From Anaerolineae bacterium (GTDB lineage: Bacteria > Chloroflexota > Anaerolineae > 4572-78 > J111): 40,954 bases of DNA. This document shows, in pieces, positions 8,172-15,081 of this stretch. Position 1 is the stretch's first letter. Every line of letters starts with the position of its first letter. The translations under genes and the position numbers were made by a program. The notes under the pieces are model-generated. The model made no database searches. It was not told the origin of the DNA and worked only from the letters and a program-made list of their open reading frames with translations. Location: contig JAFGNV010000010.1 of the NCBI GenBank assembly GCA_016926805.1, positions 1-40,954 of the forward strand. The letters are read 5' to 3'.

Positions 8172-8472
8172 GTCAGTTTTACTCACTCCAGGTTGGCTAA
8201 CCGTTGTTTTGGCGTAGGATTAGGGCCTTACCAGCGTTGTCAGAGCGTCAAGTATGTTTGGTAAAGTGGTGATATACTGGTTTTCGTCAATCGGTGGGGG
8301 CCTGTAGCCTGGTTTGACCAGGCAGGGCAGGCCCCTACTGTCCAAAAACAAGGATCTCTTCAAATTGTTTGTCTCTCCTGTTTGGCGGTTCCGTAATTTT
8401 TACGGAGCCGATATTTTTTCTTTCGTGGTTTTGTCCCAATTTTAGCCCAAACAAATTCCGCACAAGGTACGC
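8172..8472. other. Intergenic stretch without a gene
   Basis: Between the SDR and the candidate RNA. The only structure seen is the GC-rich palindrome at 8294-8338. A 103-codon open frame starting at 8369 has no ribosome-binding site, runs through the RNA promoter and resembles nothing known to me, so I treat it as chance. Confidence 0.5.
8294..8338. repeat. GC-rich extragenic palindrome
   Basis: GTGGGGGCCTG (from 8294) pairs with CAGGCCCCTAC (to 8338). An inner GCCTGG/CCAGGC pair surrounds a TTTGA loop, giving a nested hairpin of about 45 bases. No T-run follows. It looks like a dispersed repeat rather than a terminator. Confidence 0.6.
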
Positions 8473-8501
8473 TTCACGGCTGATACGTTTGTCTTTATAC
8501 T
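8473..8501 (+). promoter_or_regulatory. Promoter of the candidate structured RNA
   Basis: TTCACG (8473-8478), exactly 17 bases, TATACT (8496-8501). Transcription would begin near 8508, just where the structured region starts. Confidence 0.5.
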
Positions 8502-8507
8502 GTCAGA

Positions 8508-8743
8508 GGCAATGGATGGAGGAGGAGGTCTGTCTCAAATCACGGCATTATGAGATCGGCCTCTCCATAAAGAATTGTCGTTCAAACAAGAAAAAAGCAC
8601 TCCAATGCCTTGAGGAGAGTTTTTGGATGTGCGCGGGGCAGTATGTTAGTCAGAAGTGGGGTATTATTGACGCATACTGAGAGGGCCTGGATTTTTCTCC
8701 TGGGCCTGCAAGCCCTCTGATCAATAATCAGAGGGCTTTTTTT
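8508..8743 (+). ncRNA. Candidate independent structured RNA, about 235 nt
   Basis: A promoter at 8473-8501 and a textbook terminator at 8712-8743 delimit a transcript without a credible protein gene. Several segments can pair. ATGGAGGAGG (8516-8525) pairs with CCTCTCCAT (8560-8568) with one bulge. GGCATT (8544-8549) pairs with AATGCC (8604-8609), which would make a pseudoknot with the first helix. CAGTATG (8639-8645) pairs perfectly with CATACTG (8673-8679), extended inside by GTC/GAC. TCAGAGGC (8503-8510) can close on GCCCTCTGA (8712-8720). The downstream carboxylase operon has its own promoter at 8775-8803, so this is probably a free RNA, not a leader. I see no signature of 6S, SRP, RNase P, tmRNA, T-box, TPP or cobalamin RNAs. 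The six-base pairings could be chance. Confidence 0.5.
8712..8743 (+). terminator. Strong intrinsic terminator
   Basis: GCCCTCTGAT (8712-8721), loop CAATA, ATCAGAGGGC (8727-8736), then seven T. The 10-bp perfect stem and U-tract are as expected for factor-independent termination on the plus strand. Confidence 0.9.
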
Positions 8744-8774
8744 GTGAATAACCCGCAACTAATTGGGCTGAACG

Positions 8775-8803
8775 TTGTTGTTAAAGAAGAGGTGTGTTAG
8801 AAT
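8775..8803 (+). promoter_or_regulatory. Promoter of the Na+-pumping decarboxylase operon
   Basis: TTGTTG (8775-8780), 17 bases, TAGAAT (8798-8803) with TGt before it. The leader to the GTG at 8906 is about 95 bases. Confidence 0.5.
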
Positions 8804-8905
8804 GGTGAGCGTTTTCCTCAGGGGCTAGTTGAATAGTGACCAGAATACTCTAGCTCTGGCCATGAGCCTTTGGCTGATCATTGAGGATCTGGACGAGGAG
8901 GTATT

Positions 8906-10531
8906 GTGAAAACAGACGTGGGCACCCAGGCCACACCAGGCAAAACTACTCCACCGTGCCGTGGAGCTACAGGAACTGATAATGAACACGAAACATTAAT
9001 TGCCGAATTACAGGCCCGGCGAGAAAAAATAAGGCAGGGTGGTGGCACCAGGCGGATCGAAGCCCAGCACGCCAAGGGCAAGCTTACGGCGCATGAGCGG
9101 ATTATCCACCTGTTGGATGAGGGTAGTTTTCAGCAGATAGATGCTTATATTACCCACCGGCACAGTGATTTTGGCATGGATGAACAGCGTCACCCCGGTG
9201 ATAGTGTGATTGTTGGTTTTGGCAAAATCAACGGACGCCGAATATGTTTGTACGCCCAAGATTTTACCGTCTTGGGCGGTTCTTTTTCAGAGGTGCAGGG
9301 CCAAAAAGTGGCCAAGGCGATGGATTTGGCTCTACAAGCAGGAGTGCCGATTATTGGTTTAAACGATTCCGTGGGGGCGCGTATTCAGGAGGGAGTTTAT
9401 AGTTTAGCCGCTTATGGCGACCTTTTCTGGCATAATACCCAGGCCAGTGGGGTCATCCCCCAAATTAGTGTTATGTTGGGATCGTGCGCCGGAGGGTCGG
9501 TCTATTCGCCCGCCCTAACCGACTTTGTGATTATGACTCAGCACACCAGCCACATGTTTATCACCGGGCCGGAAGTTATCAAAACCGTCACCCGGGAAGA
9601 GGTGGACCTAGAGACGTTGGGAGGAGCCGCCACCCACAGCCGGGTTAGTGGCGTGGCTCACTTTGCCGCCGACAATGAAGATCAGGCCCTGGACTTGACC
9701 CGAAGGTTACTGAGTTATCTTCCTGCCAACAATGCCGAGCCACCCCCGGCTATCCCACCTACCGACAACCCCGCGCGAATGGATCCAGACCTCAATTCGA
9801 TTGTGCCTATCAAACCTAACCAGGCGTATGACATGAAGACCGTCATCCACAAAATTTTTGATCTGGATAGTTTTTTAGAGGTGCATGAAAACTTTGCCCC
9901 AAATGCCGTGGTTGGTTTTGCTCGTTTACATGGGCAGGTGGTTGGTGTGGTGGCGCAGCAACCAGCGGTTCTGGCCGGGGTGATTGATATTGATGCCTCC
10001 GATAAGATGTCTCGTTTCATTCGTTTTTGTGACGCCTTCAATATTCCCTTGATCACATTTGTCGACTCGCCGGGTTTTATGCCCGGCGTGGCTCAGGAGC
10101 ACAGCGGCATTATCCGGCATGGCGCCAAAATTGTCTACGCTTATGCCGAGGCTACGGTTCCCAAACTATCGGTGGTTACCCGTAAGGCCTACGGTGGGGC
10201 CTATGTGGTGATGAGTAGCAAACATATCCGCACCGATCTCACCTTTGCCTGGCCCACCGCCGAAATTGCGGTGATGGGGGCTGAGGGAGCGGTGAATATT
10301 CTTTATCGCAAACAGCTTGAAGAAACGCAAAACCCGGAAGCTGACCGGGCCCAATTAATCGAGTCGTTTAGGGAAAAGTTTGCCAAACCCTACACCTCAG
10401 CGGCCAGCGGTCATATCGACGACATCCTCATTCCGGCTGAAACCCGGCCACGTTTGATCGCTGCTTTGGAGTTGTTGCGCGACAAACAGGCAACGCTGCC
10501 ACCCAAAAAGCACGGAATTATGCCGGTGTGA
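8906..10531 (+). CDS. mmdA: Methylmalonyl-CoA decarboxylase-type carboxyltransferase subunit (alpha)
   Basis: The 541-aa protein is an acyl-CoA carboxyltransferase (PccB/MmdA family). It has the AHERIIHLLDEGSFQQID entry segment, then GFGKINGRRICLYAQDFTVLG, GGSFSEVQGQKVAKAMDLA, NDSVGARIQEGV and the oxyanion-type GSCAGGSVYSPAL in the N-terminal crotonase half. In the C-terminal half are FVDSPGFMPGVAQEHSGIIRHGAK and RKAYGGAYVVMSSKH. It moves CO2 from the acyl-CoA to biotin on the carrier protein. The presence of the OadG-, biotin-carrier- and OadB-like genes just downstream identifies a sodium-pumping decarboxylase rather than a carboxylase. Length fits MmdA (about 510-540 aa) better than glutaconyl-CoA decarboxylase alpha. 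The start is a GTG with AGGAGG four bases before it. The N-terminal 30 residues are low in family similarity. Confidence 0.88.
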   Translation: MKTDVGTQATPGKTTPPCRGATGTDNEHETLIAELQARREKIRQGGGTRRIEAQHAKGKLTAHERIIHLLDEGSFQQIDAYITHRHSDFGMDEQRHPGDSVIVGFGKINGRRICLYAQDFTVLGGSFSEVQGQKVAKAMDLALQAGVPIIGLNDSVGARIQEGVYSLAAYGDLFWHNTQASGVIPQISVMLGSCAGGSVYSPALTDFVIMTQHTSHMFITGPEVIKTVTREEVDLETLGGAATHSRVSGVAHFAADNEDQALDLTRRLLSYLPANNAEPPPAIPPTDNPARMDPDLNSIVPIKPNQAYDMKTVIHKIFDLDSFLEVHENFAPNAVVGFARLHGQVVGVVAQQPAVLAGVIDIDASDKMSRFIRFCDAFNIPLITFVDSPGFMPGVAQEHSGIIRHGAKIVYAYAEATVPKLSVVTRKAYGGAYVVMSSKHIRTDLTFAWPTAEIAVMGAEGAVNILYRKQLEETQNPEADRAQLIESFREKFAKPYTSAASGHIDDILIPAETRPRLIAALELLRDKQATLPPKKHGIMPV

Positions 10532-10566
10532 CATCTACGTAACTCGATTGCAGGAGGAGGTGAATC

Positions 10567-10935
10567 GTGTCCGACATTTTATGGCAGGGATTAATTATAA
10601 GTTTGATGGGCATGGGTCTGACGTTCCTGGCGTTGGGATTACTGGTGCTGGTAATTATTCTTCTGGATCGCTTCACTCGACCCAAAGCGCAACCGTTGGT
10701 TTCTGCTGAAATGGTCTCAAAACGAAAAGTGGATACTGATACTGTATCTCAGAGTACAGCTGACGAAACAATTGTGGCTGCGATTGCGGCAGCGCTGGCC
10801 CATTTTCGTTCATCAGAGGCGTATCCGGCTGATTTGGGAGCGACACTCGAGGCGGGACCCGGCGCATGGTGGACGACGGGACGATCCAAAATGCAGTCGG
10901 TCAATACCGTAAGAACAGGACGATGGAGATATTAA
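10567..10935 (+). CDS. Small membrane subunit of Na+-pumping decarboxylase (OadG/MmdD-like)
   Basis: This 122-aa protein has one N-terminal membrane helix (GLIISLMGMGLTFLALGLLVLVIILLDRF) followed by a charged cytoplasmic tail, the layout of the OadG/MmdD subunit that holds the carboxyltransferase to the membrane pump. The MGMGLTFLALGLL stretch is typical of the family. The GTG start is preceded by GGAGGAGGTG. Its last codons overlap the possible upstream extension of the biotin carrier gene, and the stop TAA (10933-10935) lies ten bases inside that gene when the carrier starts at 10923. The genes are thus tightly coupled. Its C-terminal tail (residues 80-122) is poorly conserved. Confidence 0.8.
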   Translation: MSDILWQGLIISLMGMGLTFLALGLLVLVIILLDRFTRPKAQPLVSAEMVSKRKVDTDTVSQSTADETIVAAIAAALAHFRSSEAYPADLGATLEAGPGAWWTTGRSKMQSVNTVRTGRWRY

Positions 10936-11411
10936 CCGTGAAGCTGAATTCAAATAATCATCATCAAAAACTGAAGATAACTATCAACGAAAAATTGTAT
11001 CTGGTAGAAGTAGGGGGAGTATCTGACTCACCCATAACCGTCACCGTCAATGGACAGCCCTATCTGGTAAATGTTGAGACAGATGGTGTAGAGAGGCTGT
11101 CCATCAAACAGGCAACGACCACCGTACCAGGGTTGGCCGCACCTCAACTGGCGACCCTGGACAGGGTAGCGCCGTTGACCAATCTGGTTGGATTAAACTC
11201 AAAACAGGTCAAGGCCCCGCTGCCCGGCCATATTGTCGAGATTATGGTCCATCCTGGCGACGAAGTGAGGGTTGGCCAGGAGCTTTGCTCGCTGGAGGCC
11301 ATGAAAATGAAAAATGCTATTCGATCATCCCGCAATGGGGTGGTCACCAGCGTGGAGGTTAGCCTGGGCCAGGCCGTGGCTTATGGTGATGTTTTAGTTA
11401 CCTTTGCGTGA
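10923..11411 (+). CDS. mmdC: Biotin carrier protein of the decarboxylase (gamma subunit)
   Basis: This 162-aa protein ends in a biotinyl domain with the canonical LEAMKMKN loop. Lys128 is the biotin attachment site. Before it comes KAPLPGHIVEIMVHPGDEVRVGQELCS and after it VEVSLGQAVAYGDVLVTFA, a complete beta-barrel lipoyl/biotinyl fold. An N-terminal beta-rich part (LKITINEKLYLVEVGG) and a hydrophilic linker with TTTVPGLAAPQ join it to the rest of the complex. It carries CO2 from the alpha subunit to the membrane beta subunit. I prefer the ATG at 10923 (AGGA just upstream, overlapping the preceding gene). A GTG at 10938 with GGAG nine bases upstream, and an ATG at 10866, are alternatives. A biotin ligase is needed but not in this window. 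Confidence 0.9.
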   Translation: MEILTVKLNSNNHHQKLKITINEKLYLVEVGGVSDSPITVTVNGQPYLVNVETDGVERLSIKQATTTVPGLAAPQLATLDRVAPLTNLVGLNSKQVKAPLPGHIVEIMVHPGDEVRVGQELCSLEAMKMKNAIRSSRNGVVTSVEVSLGQAVAYGDVLVTFA

Positions 11412-11418
11412 GGCCACG

Positions 11419-12543
11419 ATGGATTTTGATAATCTCTTGCAGATTGTGCAAGCCCCAACTCTCCTCACCTGGAAAATGGTGGTGATGATGATGGCCGGGG
11501 GTGTGCTTATTTACCTGGGGATCGCCAAAGATTACGAACCGGTATTATTGATCCCCATTGGGTTTGGCGCCATTTTGACCAATCTGCCGTTGACGGGTAT
11601 TGCCGGTGAGGATGGCCTGTTTGGTGTTCTTTATGAAGCCGGAATCAGAACGGAACTTTTCCCGCTGCTTATCTTCATCGGGATCGGGGCGATGACAGAT
11701 TTTGGCCCGTTGCTGGAGAACCCCAAAATGGCTTTTTTGGGCGCAGCGGGGCAGTTTGGCATCTTTGCCACACTGATGTTGGCTCTGGTTTTGGGGTTCC
11801 AGTTAAATGAAGCGGCGTCCATCGGCATCATCGGGGCCATCGATGGACCGACCGCGATTTATGTCTCAACCAAGCTGGCGCCGCATTTACTCGGCCCAAT
11901 TGCGGTAGCGGCCTACAGTTACATGTCGCTGGTACCGATTATCCAGCCACCGGTCATGCGCCTGCTGACCACCGATGCCGAACGCAAGGTGCGGATGCCG
12001 TACACCCAACGCGAGGTCTCCAGACTGGCCCGAATCCTTTTCCCCATCATTGTCACCATCATTGTCTCCCTGATAGCGCCGGTGGCTTCTCCTTTGATTG
12101 CCACGCTGATGTTTGGTAATTTGCTGCGCGTATCGGGGGTGGTGGAGCGATTGAGCGAGTCGGCTCAAAACGAAATTGCCAATGTTACCACCATTTTTTT
12201 GGGCTTAACCATTGGCAGCACCATGACTGGTAATAATTTCATCCACATACAGACCCTCTCCATTTTGGCCATTGGCCTGTTAGCGTTTGTGTTGGACACC
12301 GCCGGAGGAGTCCTGTTTGGCAAGCTAATGTACGTTCTTTCCAACCGGCAATTCAACCCCCTCATTGGCGCTGCCGGGATTAGCGCCTTTCCAATGTCGG
12401 CCCGAATTGTGCAGCGCCTGGGACAGGTGTACGATTTTGAGAACTTTTTGCTCATGCACGCCATGGGCGCCAATACTGCCGGTCAGTTGGGTAGTGTGGT
12501 TGCCGGGGGCGTGGTTCTGGCTTTGCTGTCCGGAATGGGATAG
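11419..12543 (+). CDS. mmdB: Na+-pumping decarboxylase membrane subunit (OadB/MmdB family)
   Basis: The 374-aa protein is very hydrophobic, with about nine to ten membrane segments, and belongs to the OadB/MmdB/GcdB family. Family blocks are intact. EDGLFGVLYEAGI and LFPLLIFIGIGAMTDFGPLL come early. The ion-site block is GAIDGPTAIYVSTKLAPHLL, followed by SYMSLVPIIQPPVMRLLT, then NNFIHIQTLSILAIGLLAF and AGISAFPMSARIVQ near the end. The Asp of DGPTAIY is the residue known in OadB to bind Na+. The subunit decarboxylates carboxybiotin and exports one to two Na+. The ATG at 11419 has GAGG five bases before it. An in-frame TTG at 11404 overlaps the carrier gene. Together with the three genes upstream this forms a primary sodium pump driven by methylmalonyl-CoA decarboxylation. 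Confidence 0.93.
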   Translation: MDFDNLLQIVQAPTLLTWKMVVMMMAGGVLIYLGIAKDYEPVLLIPIGFGAILTNLPLTGIAGEDGLFGVLYEAGIRTELFPLLIFIGIGAMTDFGPLLENPKMAFLGAAGQFGIFATLMLALVLGFQLNEAASIGIIGAIDGPTAIYVSTKLAPHLLGPIAVAAYSYMSLVPIIQPPVMRLLTTDAERKVRMPYTQREVSRLARILFPIIVTIIVSLIAPVASPLIATLMFGNLLRVSGVVERLSESAQNEIANVTTIFLGLTIGSTMTGNNFIHIQTLSILAIGLLAFVLDTAGGVLFGKLMYVLSNRQFNPLIGAAGISAFPMSARIVQRLGQVYDFENFLLMHAMGANTAGQLGSVVAGGVVLALLSGMG

Positions 12544-12588
12544 ACATATCCGACTGATTGAAATTCAGACAGACAAAGGATAGAGACA

Positions 12589-13305
12589 ATGACGCGATTC
12601 CCCAACTGGCTCTATAATGAGATGATTCCTCCTGGCGTGGATTACAGCAACCCGGCCCAGGTGGAGATTTACGATCACAACCATCGAAAGTTTCGCAACT
12701 ATCAAAAGGGGGCTGAAGCCATCATTGAATGTCTTGGGTTGGGACGTGATGATGCGGTGGTTGATATGGGCGCCGGTACGGGAGCTTTTGCCCTGTATGC
12801 GGCCAGGCATTGCCGGAAAGTCTACGCCGTTGATGTTTCCGAGGCGATGCTGGCTTACGCTCGCCAACAGGCTACAGAGATGGGGCTGACCAACATTGAA
12901 TTTTGTCACGGTGGTTTTCTGACTTATGAACATAGAGCGGAGCTGGTCGAGGCAATGGTGTCTATAGGGGTGTTGCATCACCTGCCGGACTTTTGGAAAT
13001 CTGTCGGTCTGAAACGAGCGGCGGACATGCTCAAACCGGGTGGCCGGCTTTACCTTTTTGATGTGGTATTTCCTTCGTCGTTGTTGGGCAATTTTGGAAC
13101 GTGTTTTGATAACTGGGTGCAATCAATGGCCGACAAGGTGGGACCTGAGTTCGGTGCGGAGGTGGAAACGCATATCCGCGACGAATACAGCACGTACGAT
13201 TGGATTATGGAGAAATTTCTCCGGCAAGCGGGATTGCGGATAGATAGCGCCGAGTATGCCGACGGGTTTGCCGCTACCTACATTTGTACAAAACAAACGG
13301 GTTAA
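12589..13305 (+). CDS. SAM-dependent class I methyltransferase
   Basis: This 238-aa protein has a Rossmann methyltransferase core: motif I VVDMGAGTGAFALYAA, the acidic end of strand 2 YAVDVSEAMLAYAR, motif with FCHGGFLTYE, then SIGVLHHLPDFWKS and KRAADMLKPGGRLYLFDVVF. The N-terminal segment FPNWLYNEMIPPGVDYSNPAQVEIYD is unusual and may define a subfamily. The substrate is unknown. It starts 46 bases after mmdB with AAAGGA upstream and no clear terminator between. It may therefore be the fifth gene of the operon, although a role in the pump is not established. Confidence 0.85.
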   Translation: MTRFPNWLYNEMIPPGVDYSNPAQVEIYDHNHRKFRNYQKGAEAIIECLGLGRDDAVVDMGAGTGAFALYAARHCRKVYAVDVSEAMLAYARQQATEMGLTNIEFCHGGFLTYEHRAELVEAMVSIGVLHHLPDFWKSVGLKRAADMLKPGGRLYLFDVVFPSSLLGNFGTCFDNWVQSMADKVGPEFGAEVETHIRDEYSTYDWIMEKFLRQAGLRIDSAEYADGFAATYICTKQTG

Positions 13306-13361
13306 CACAACAACATTGCCCCTGGATACCATTGACCCGAAATGCCTTTGTAGGATTGAAC

Positions 13362-13392
13362 CACCTGACAGGTTTCAAAAACCTGTCAGGTG
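13362..13392. repeat. Extragenic palindrome, 14-bp perfect arms
   Basis: CACCTGACAGGTTT (13362-13375) is mirrored by AAACCTGTCAGGTG (13379-13392) around CAA. It lies between convergent genes without a U-tract on either strand. It could fold in both transcripts, but looks like a dispersed element. Confidence 0.7.
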
Positions 13393-13464
13393 TGGCCCCG
13401 AATGACATTCAAACAATTGGATGTATTTCAAATGAGTCGAAAAGAGCGCCGCAGGCCGGGGGGC

Positions 13465-13484
13465 TTGGGGGGGTGTCCCCCCAA
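13465..13484. repeat. G/C-run palindrome
   Basis: TTGGGGGG (13465-13472) mirrors CCCCCCAA (13477-13484). Neighbouring G-runs from 13458 on could also form a quadruplex. The gap between the convergent genes (13306-13556) holds nothing else that I recognise. Confidence 0.5.
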
Positions 13485-13556
13485 CTTCTCCTCTCTCTCT
13501 GACTCAAGTGAAACATACCCCAAACAATTACCGTATCCTCTTGGTATTGAAGAACC

Positions 13557-14693
13557 TCATCTTTCTTCAATCGGCGTCCAGGTTAGACCTTTAGGGCCGA
13601 TATAATCAGCCCGGGGCCGGATAAGGCGGTTGTCTTCGTATTGAGCCATAATGTGAACCGTCCACCCCGCCACCCGACTGATGGCAAACATGGGAGTAAA
13701 CATATCTGGCTCTAACCCCAGCATACATAGGAGCGGGGCGGAATAGTAGTCAACGTTGGGGAATAATTTGCGTTCCTGAAAATAAGGGTATTCTGCCGTC
13801 ATCGCCTCCAGCTTGGAGGCAATTTCAAACCACTTACACAGGTTTGATTGAACTGCCAGGTCTGCTACTCTAGCTTTCAAGTGAGGGGCGCGGGGATCCA
13901 GCGCCTTGTAAACGCGGTGTCCAATGCCCATAATACGTTTTTTGGTTAGCATGGCGCCTTCCAGCCAAGCTTCCACATTATCAACATTGCCAATTTCTTG
14001 AAACTGGCTGAACGCGGCCTGTACGGCCCCGCCGTGAGCATGGCCACTTAAGGTGGCAATCCCGCTGACAACAGCAGAATACATCCCGGCCCAGGTAGCG
14101 GCGGTGACCCGGCAAGAAAATGTGGAGGCGTTGAATCCATGTTCGGCCAGCAGAACCAGATAGAGGTCTAACCCTTTTTCGGCTTCCGGCGTTGGTTCCT
14201 CACCGTTCAGCATCCAGAGGAAATTGGCGGTGTGACTTAAGTCATCCCGGGGTGGGATTGGTTCTAACCCTTTGCGGTGGCGGGCAAAGGCGGCCATAAT
14301 GGTGGGCATTTTGGCCAGAATATCGTCGGCCTTGAGTTGGTTGACTTCGCTGTCAAATGTGAGCGGTTCGGGGTCGTACAAACCAATCTGGGATACCCCC
14401 GTCCGGCATACCGACATCGGGCGGGCCGTTCTGGGCATAGATAGTATCAGCTTCACGTGATCGTCGTGCAAGGCCCGACGGGCGACCAGTCTTTCATGTA
14501 GCTCGGCCAGCTCGGCCCGGTTGGGAAGTTTTCGGTGCCACAGCAAGTACACAACTTCCTCAAACGTGGCTTGCGGGGCTAATTCGTTGATGTGGTAACC
14601 ACGATAAACCAGGTCTCCTTTTTCCCCGTCGATAAAAGAAATATCTTGTTGGGCAACCACAACGCCCTCTAATCCAGCTTTAAACTCAGACAT
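13557..14693 (-). CDS. Citrate synthase family (citrate or 2-methylcitrate synthase)
   Basis: This 378-aa enzyme condenses acetyl-CoA (or propionyl-CoA) with oxaloacetate. The catalytic triad is complete: His220 in SGHAHGGA, His259 in GIGHRVYKALDPRAP and Asp315 in NVDYYSA. The N-terminal AGLEGVVVAQQDISFIDGEKGDLVYRGYHI is the compact opening of the type II-short bacterial/archaeal group, which includes many methylcitrate synthases. The length also fits that group. The nearby methylmalonyl-CoA decarboxylase, which makes propionyl-CoA, makes methylcitrate synthase possible, but the sequence alone does not decide. An in-frame ATG at 14801 adds 36 residues. The start at 14693 is chosen because AAGGAGA stands at the right distance and the fold begins here. 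Confidence 0.93.
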   Translation of the reverse strand: MSEFKAGLEGVVVAQQDISFIDGEKGDLVYRGYHINELAPQATFEEVVYLLWHRKLPNRAELAELHERLVARRALHDDHVKLILSMPRTARPMSVCRTGVSQIGLYDPEPLTFDSEVNQLKADDILAKMPTIMAAFARHRKGLEPIPPRDDLSHTANFLWMLNGEEPTPEAEKGLDLYLVLLAEHGFNASTFSCRVTAATWAGMYSAVVSGIATLSGHAHGGAVQAAFSQFQEIGNVDNVEAWLEGAMLTKKRIMGIGHRVYKALDPRAPHLKARVADLAVQSNLCKWFEIASKLEAMTAEYPYFQERKLFPNVDYYSAPLLCMLGLEPDMFTPMFAISRVAGWTVHIMAQYEDNRLIRPRADYIGPKGLTWTPIEER

Positions 14694-14694
14694 T

Positions 14695-14711
14695 GGTGAG
14701 GTCTCCTTGTT
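14695..14711 (-). promoter_or_regulatory. Leader motif shared with plsX
   Basis: On the minus strand AACAAGGAGACCTCACC precedes the citrate synthase start. AACAAGGAGACCTAACC precedes plsX (32408-32392), with 16 of 17 bases identical. Only AAGGAG is explained by ribosome binding. Confidence 0.4.
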
Positions 14712-14815
14712 TGAATCTAGGTATCGGTACACTGCAACCCCCTTTCGCTGAACTGCCAAATCCGCTTTGTTTCTGCCGGATTGGGTCATTATCGGGAGCA
14801 AATTGCATGCCAGTG

Positions 14816-14824
14816 ATTATAGCA
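14816..14824 (-). promoter_or_regulatory. Extended -10 promoter of the citrate synthase gene
   Basis: TGcTATAAT on the minus strand (perfect -10 at 14821-14816). No convincing -35. The leader would be about 115 bases. Confidence 0.5.
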
Positions 14825-14881
14825 CAAAAAATTCTCCGTTGCGTAGAACAGAGAGGGGAATTTTAAACTTTAATGCCTTAT

Positions 14882-14953
14882 TATACTCAACAGCATTAAA
14901 AAGTAACAAGATTCTCTGCGGATTTGTGTTATTTTATGACGCTGTTGAGTATA
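14882..14953. repeat. 13-bp inverted repeat enclosing an AT-rich 46-bp segment
   Basis: TATACTCAACAGC (14882-14894) is exactly mirrored by GCTGTTGAGTATA (14941-14953). The enclosed segment has no gene. It may be a minimal mobile element or a pair of protein-binding sites. The rest of 14694-15081 holds the promoter and hairpins listed separately. Confidence 0.55.
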
Positions 14954-14975
14954 GTAACTCCATTATCAGCTATCC

Positions 14976-15023
14976 AGACCCTAAAGGTCTCAGGCGAACA
15001 AAGTTCGCCCACCTTTAGGGTCT
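14976..15023. repeat. Nested extragenic hairpin
   Basis: AGACCCTAAAGGT (14976-14988) mirrors ACCTTTAGGGTCT (15011-15023). Inside it GGCGAAC (14993-14999) mirrors GTTCGCC (15003-15009) around AAA. The two-storey design with 20 perfect pairs is typical of a mobile palindromic unit. A smaller repeat, AATGAAGT/ACTTCATT, follows directly (15033-15053). Confidence 0.7.
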
Positions 15024-15081
15024 TCATACCGCAATGAAGTTATTGACTTCATTAGTGGTTTGGGCGTAGGTATTTTTGCGT

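Noticed and set aside
8369..8680. 103-codon open frame in the gap before mmdA
   Set aside because: No ribosome-binding site, Cys/Trp/Ser-rich odd composition, and it runs across the RNA promoter and helices. No resemblance to a known protein.
8661..8700. CTGAGAGGG resembling the thi-box of a TPP riboswitch
   Set aside because: The second conserved part of the TPP fold (CCTGAtCTGG..ATgCCAGCG-like) is missing, and the downstream genes are unrelated to thiamine.
13362..13392. Reading the 14-bp palindrome as a terminator of the pump operon
   Set aside because: No U-tract follows on either strand. Kept as a repeat only.
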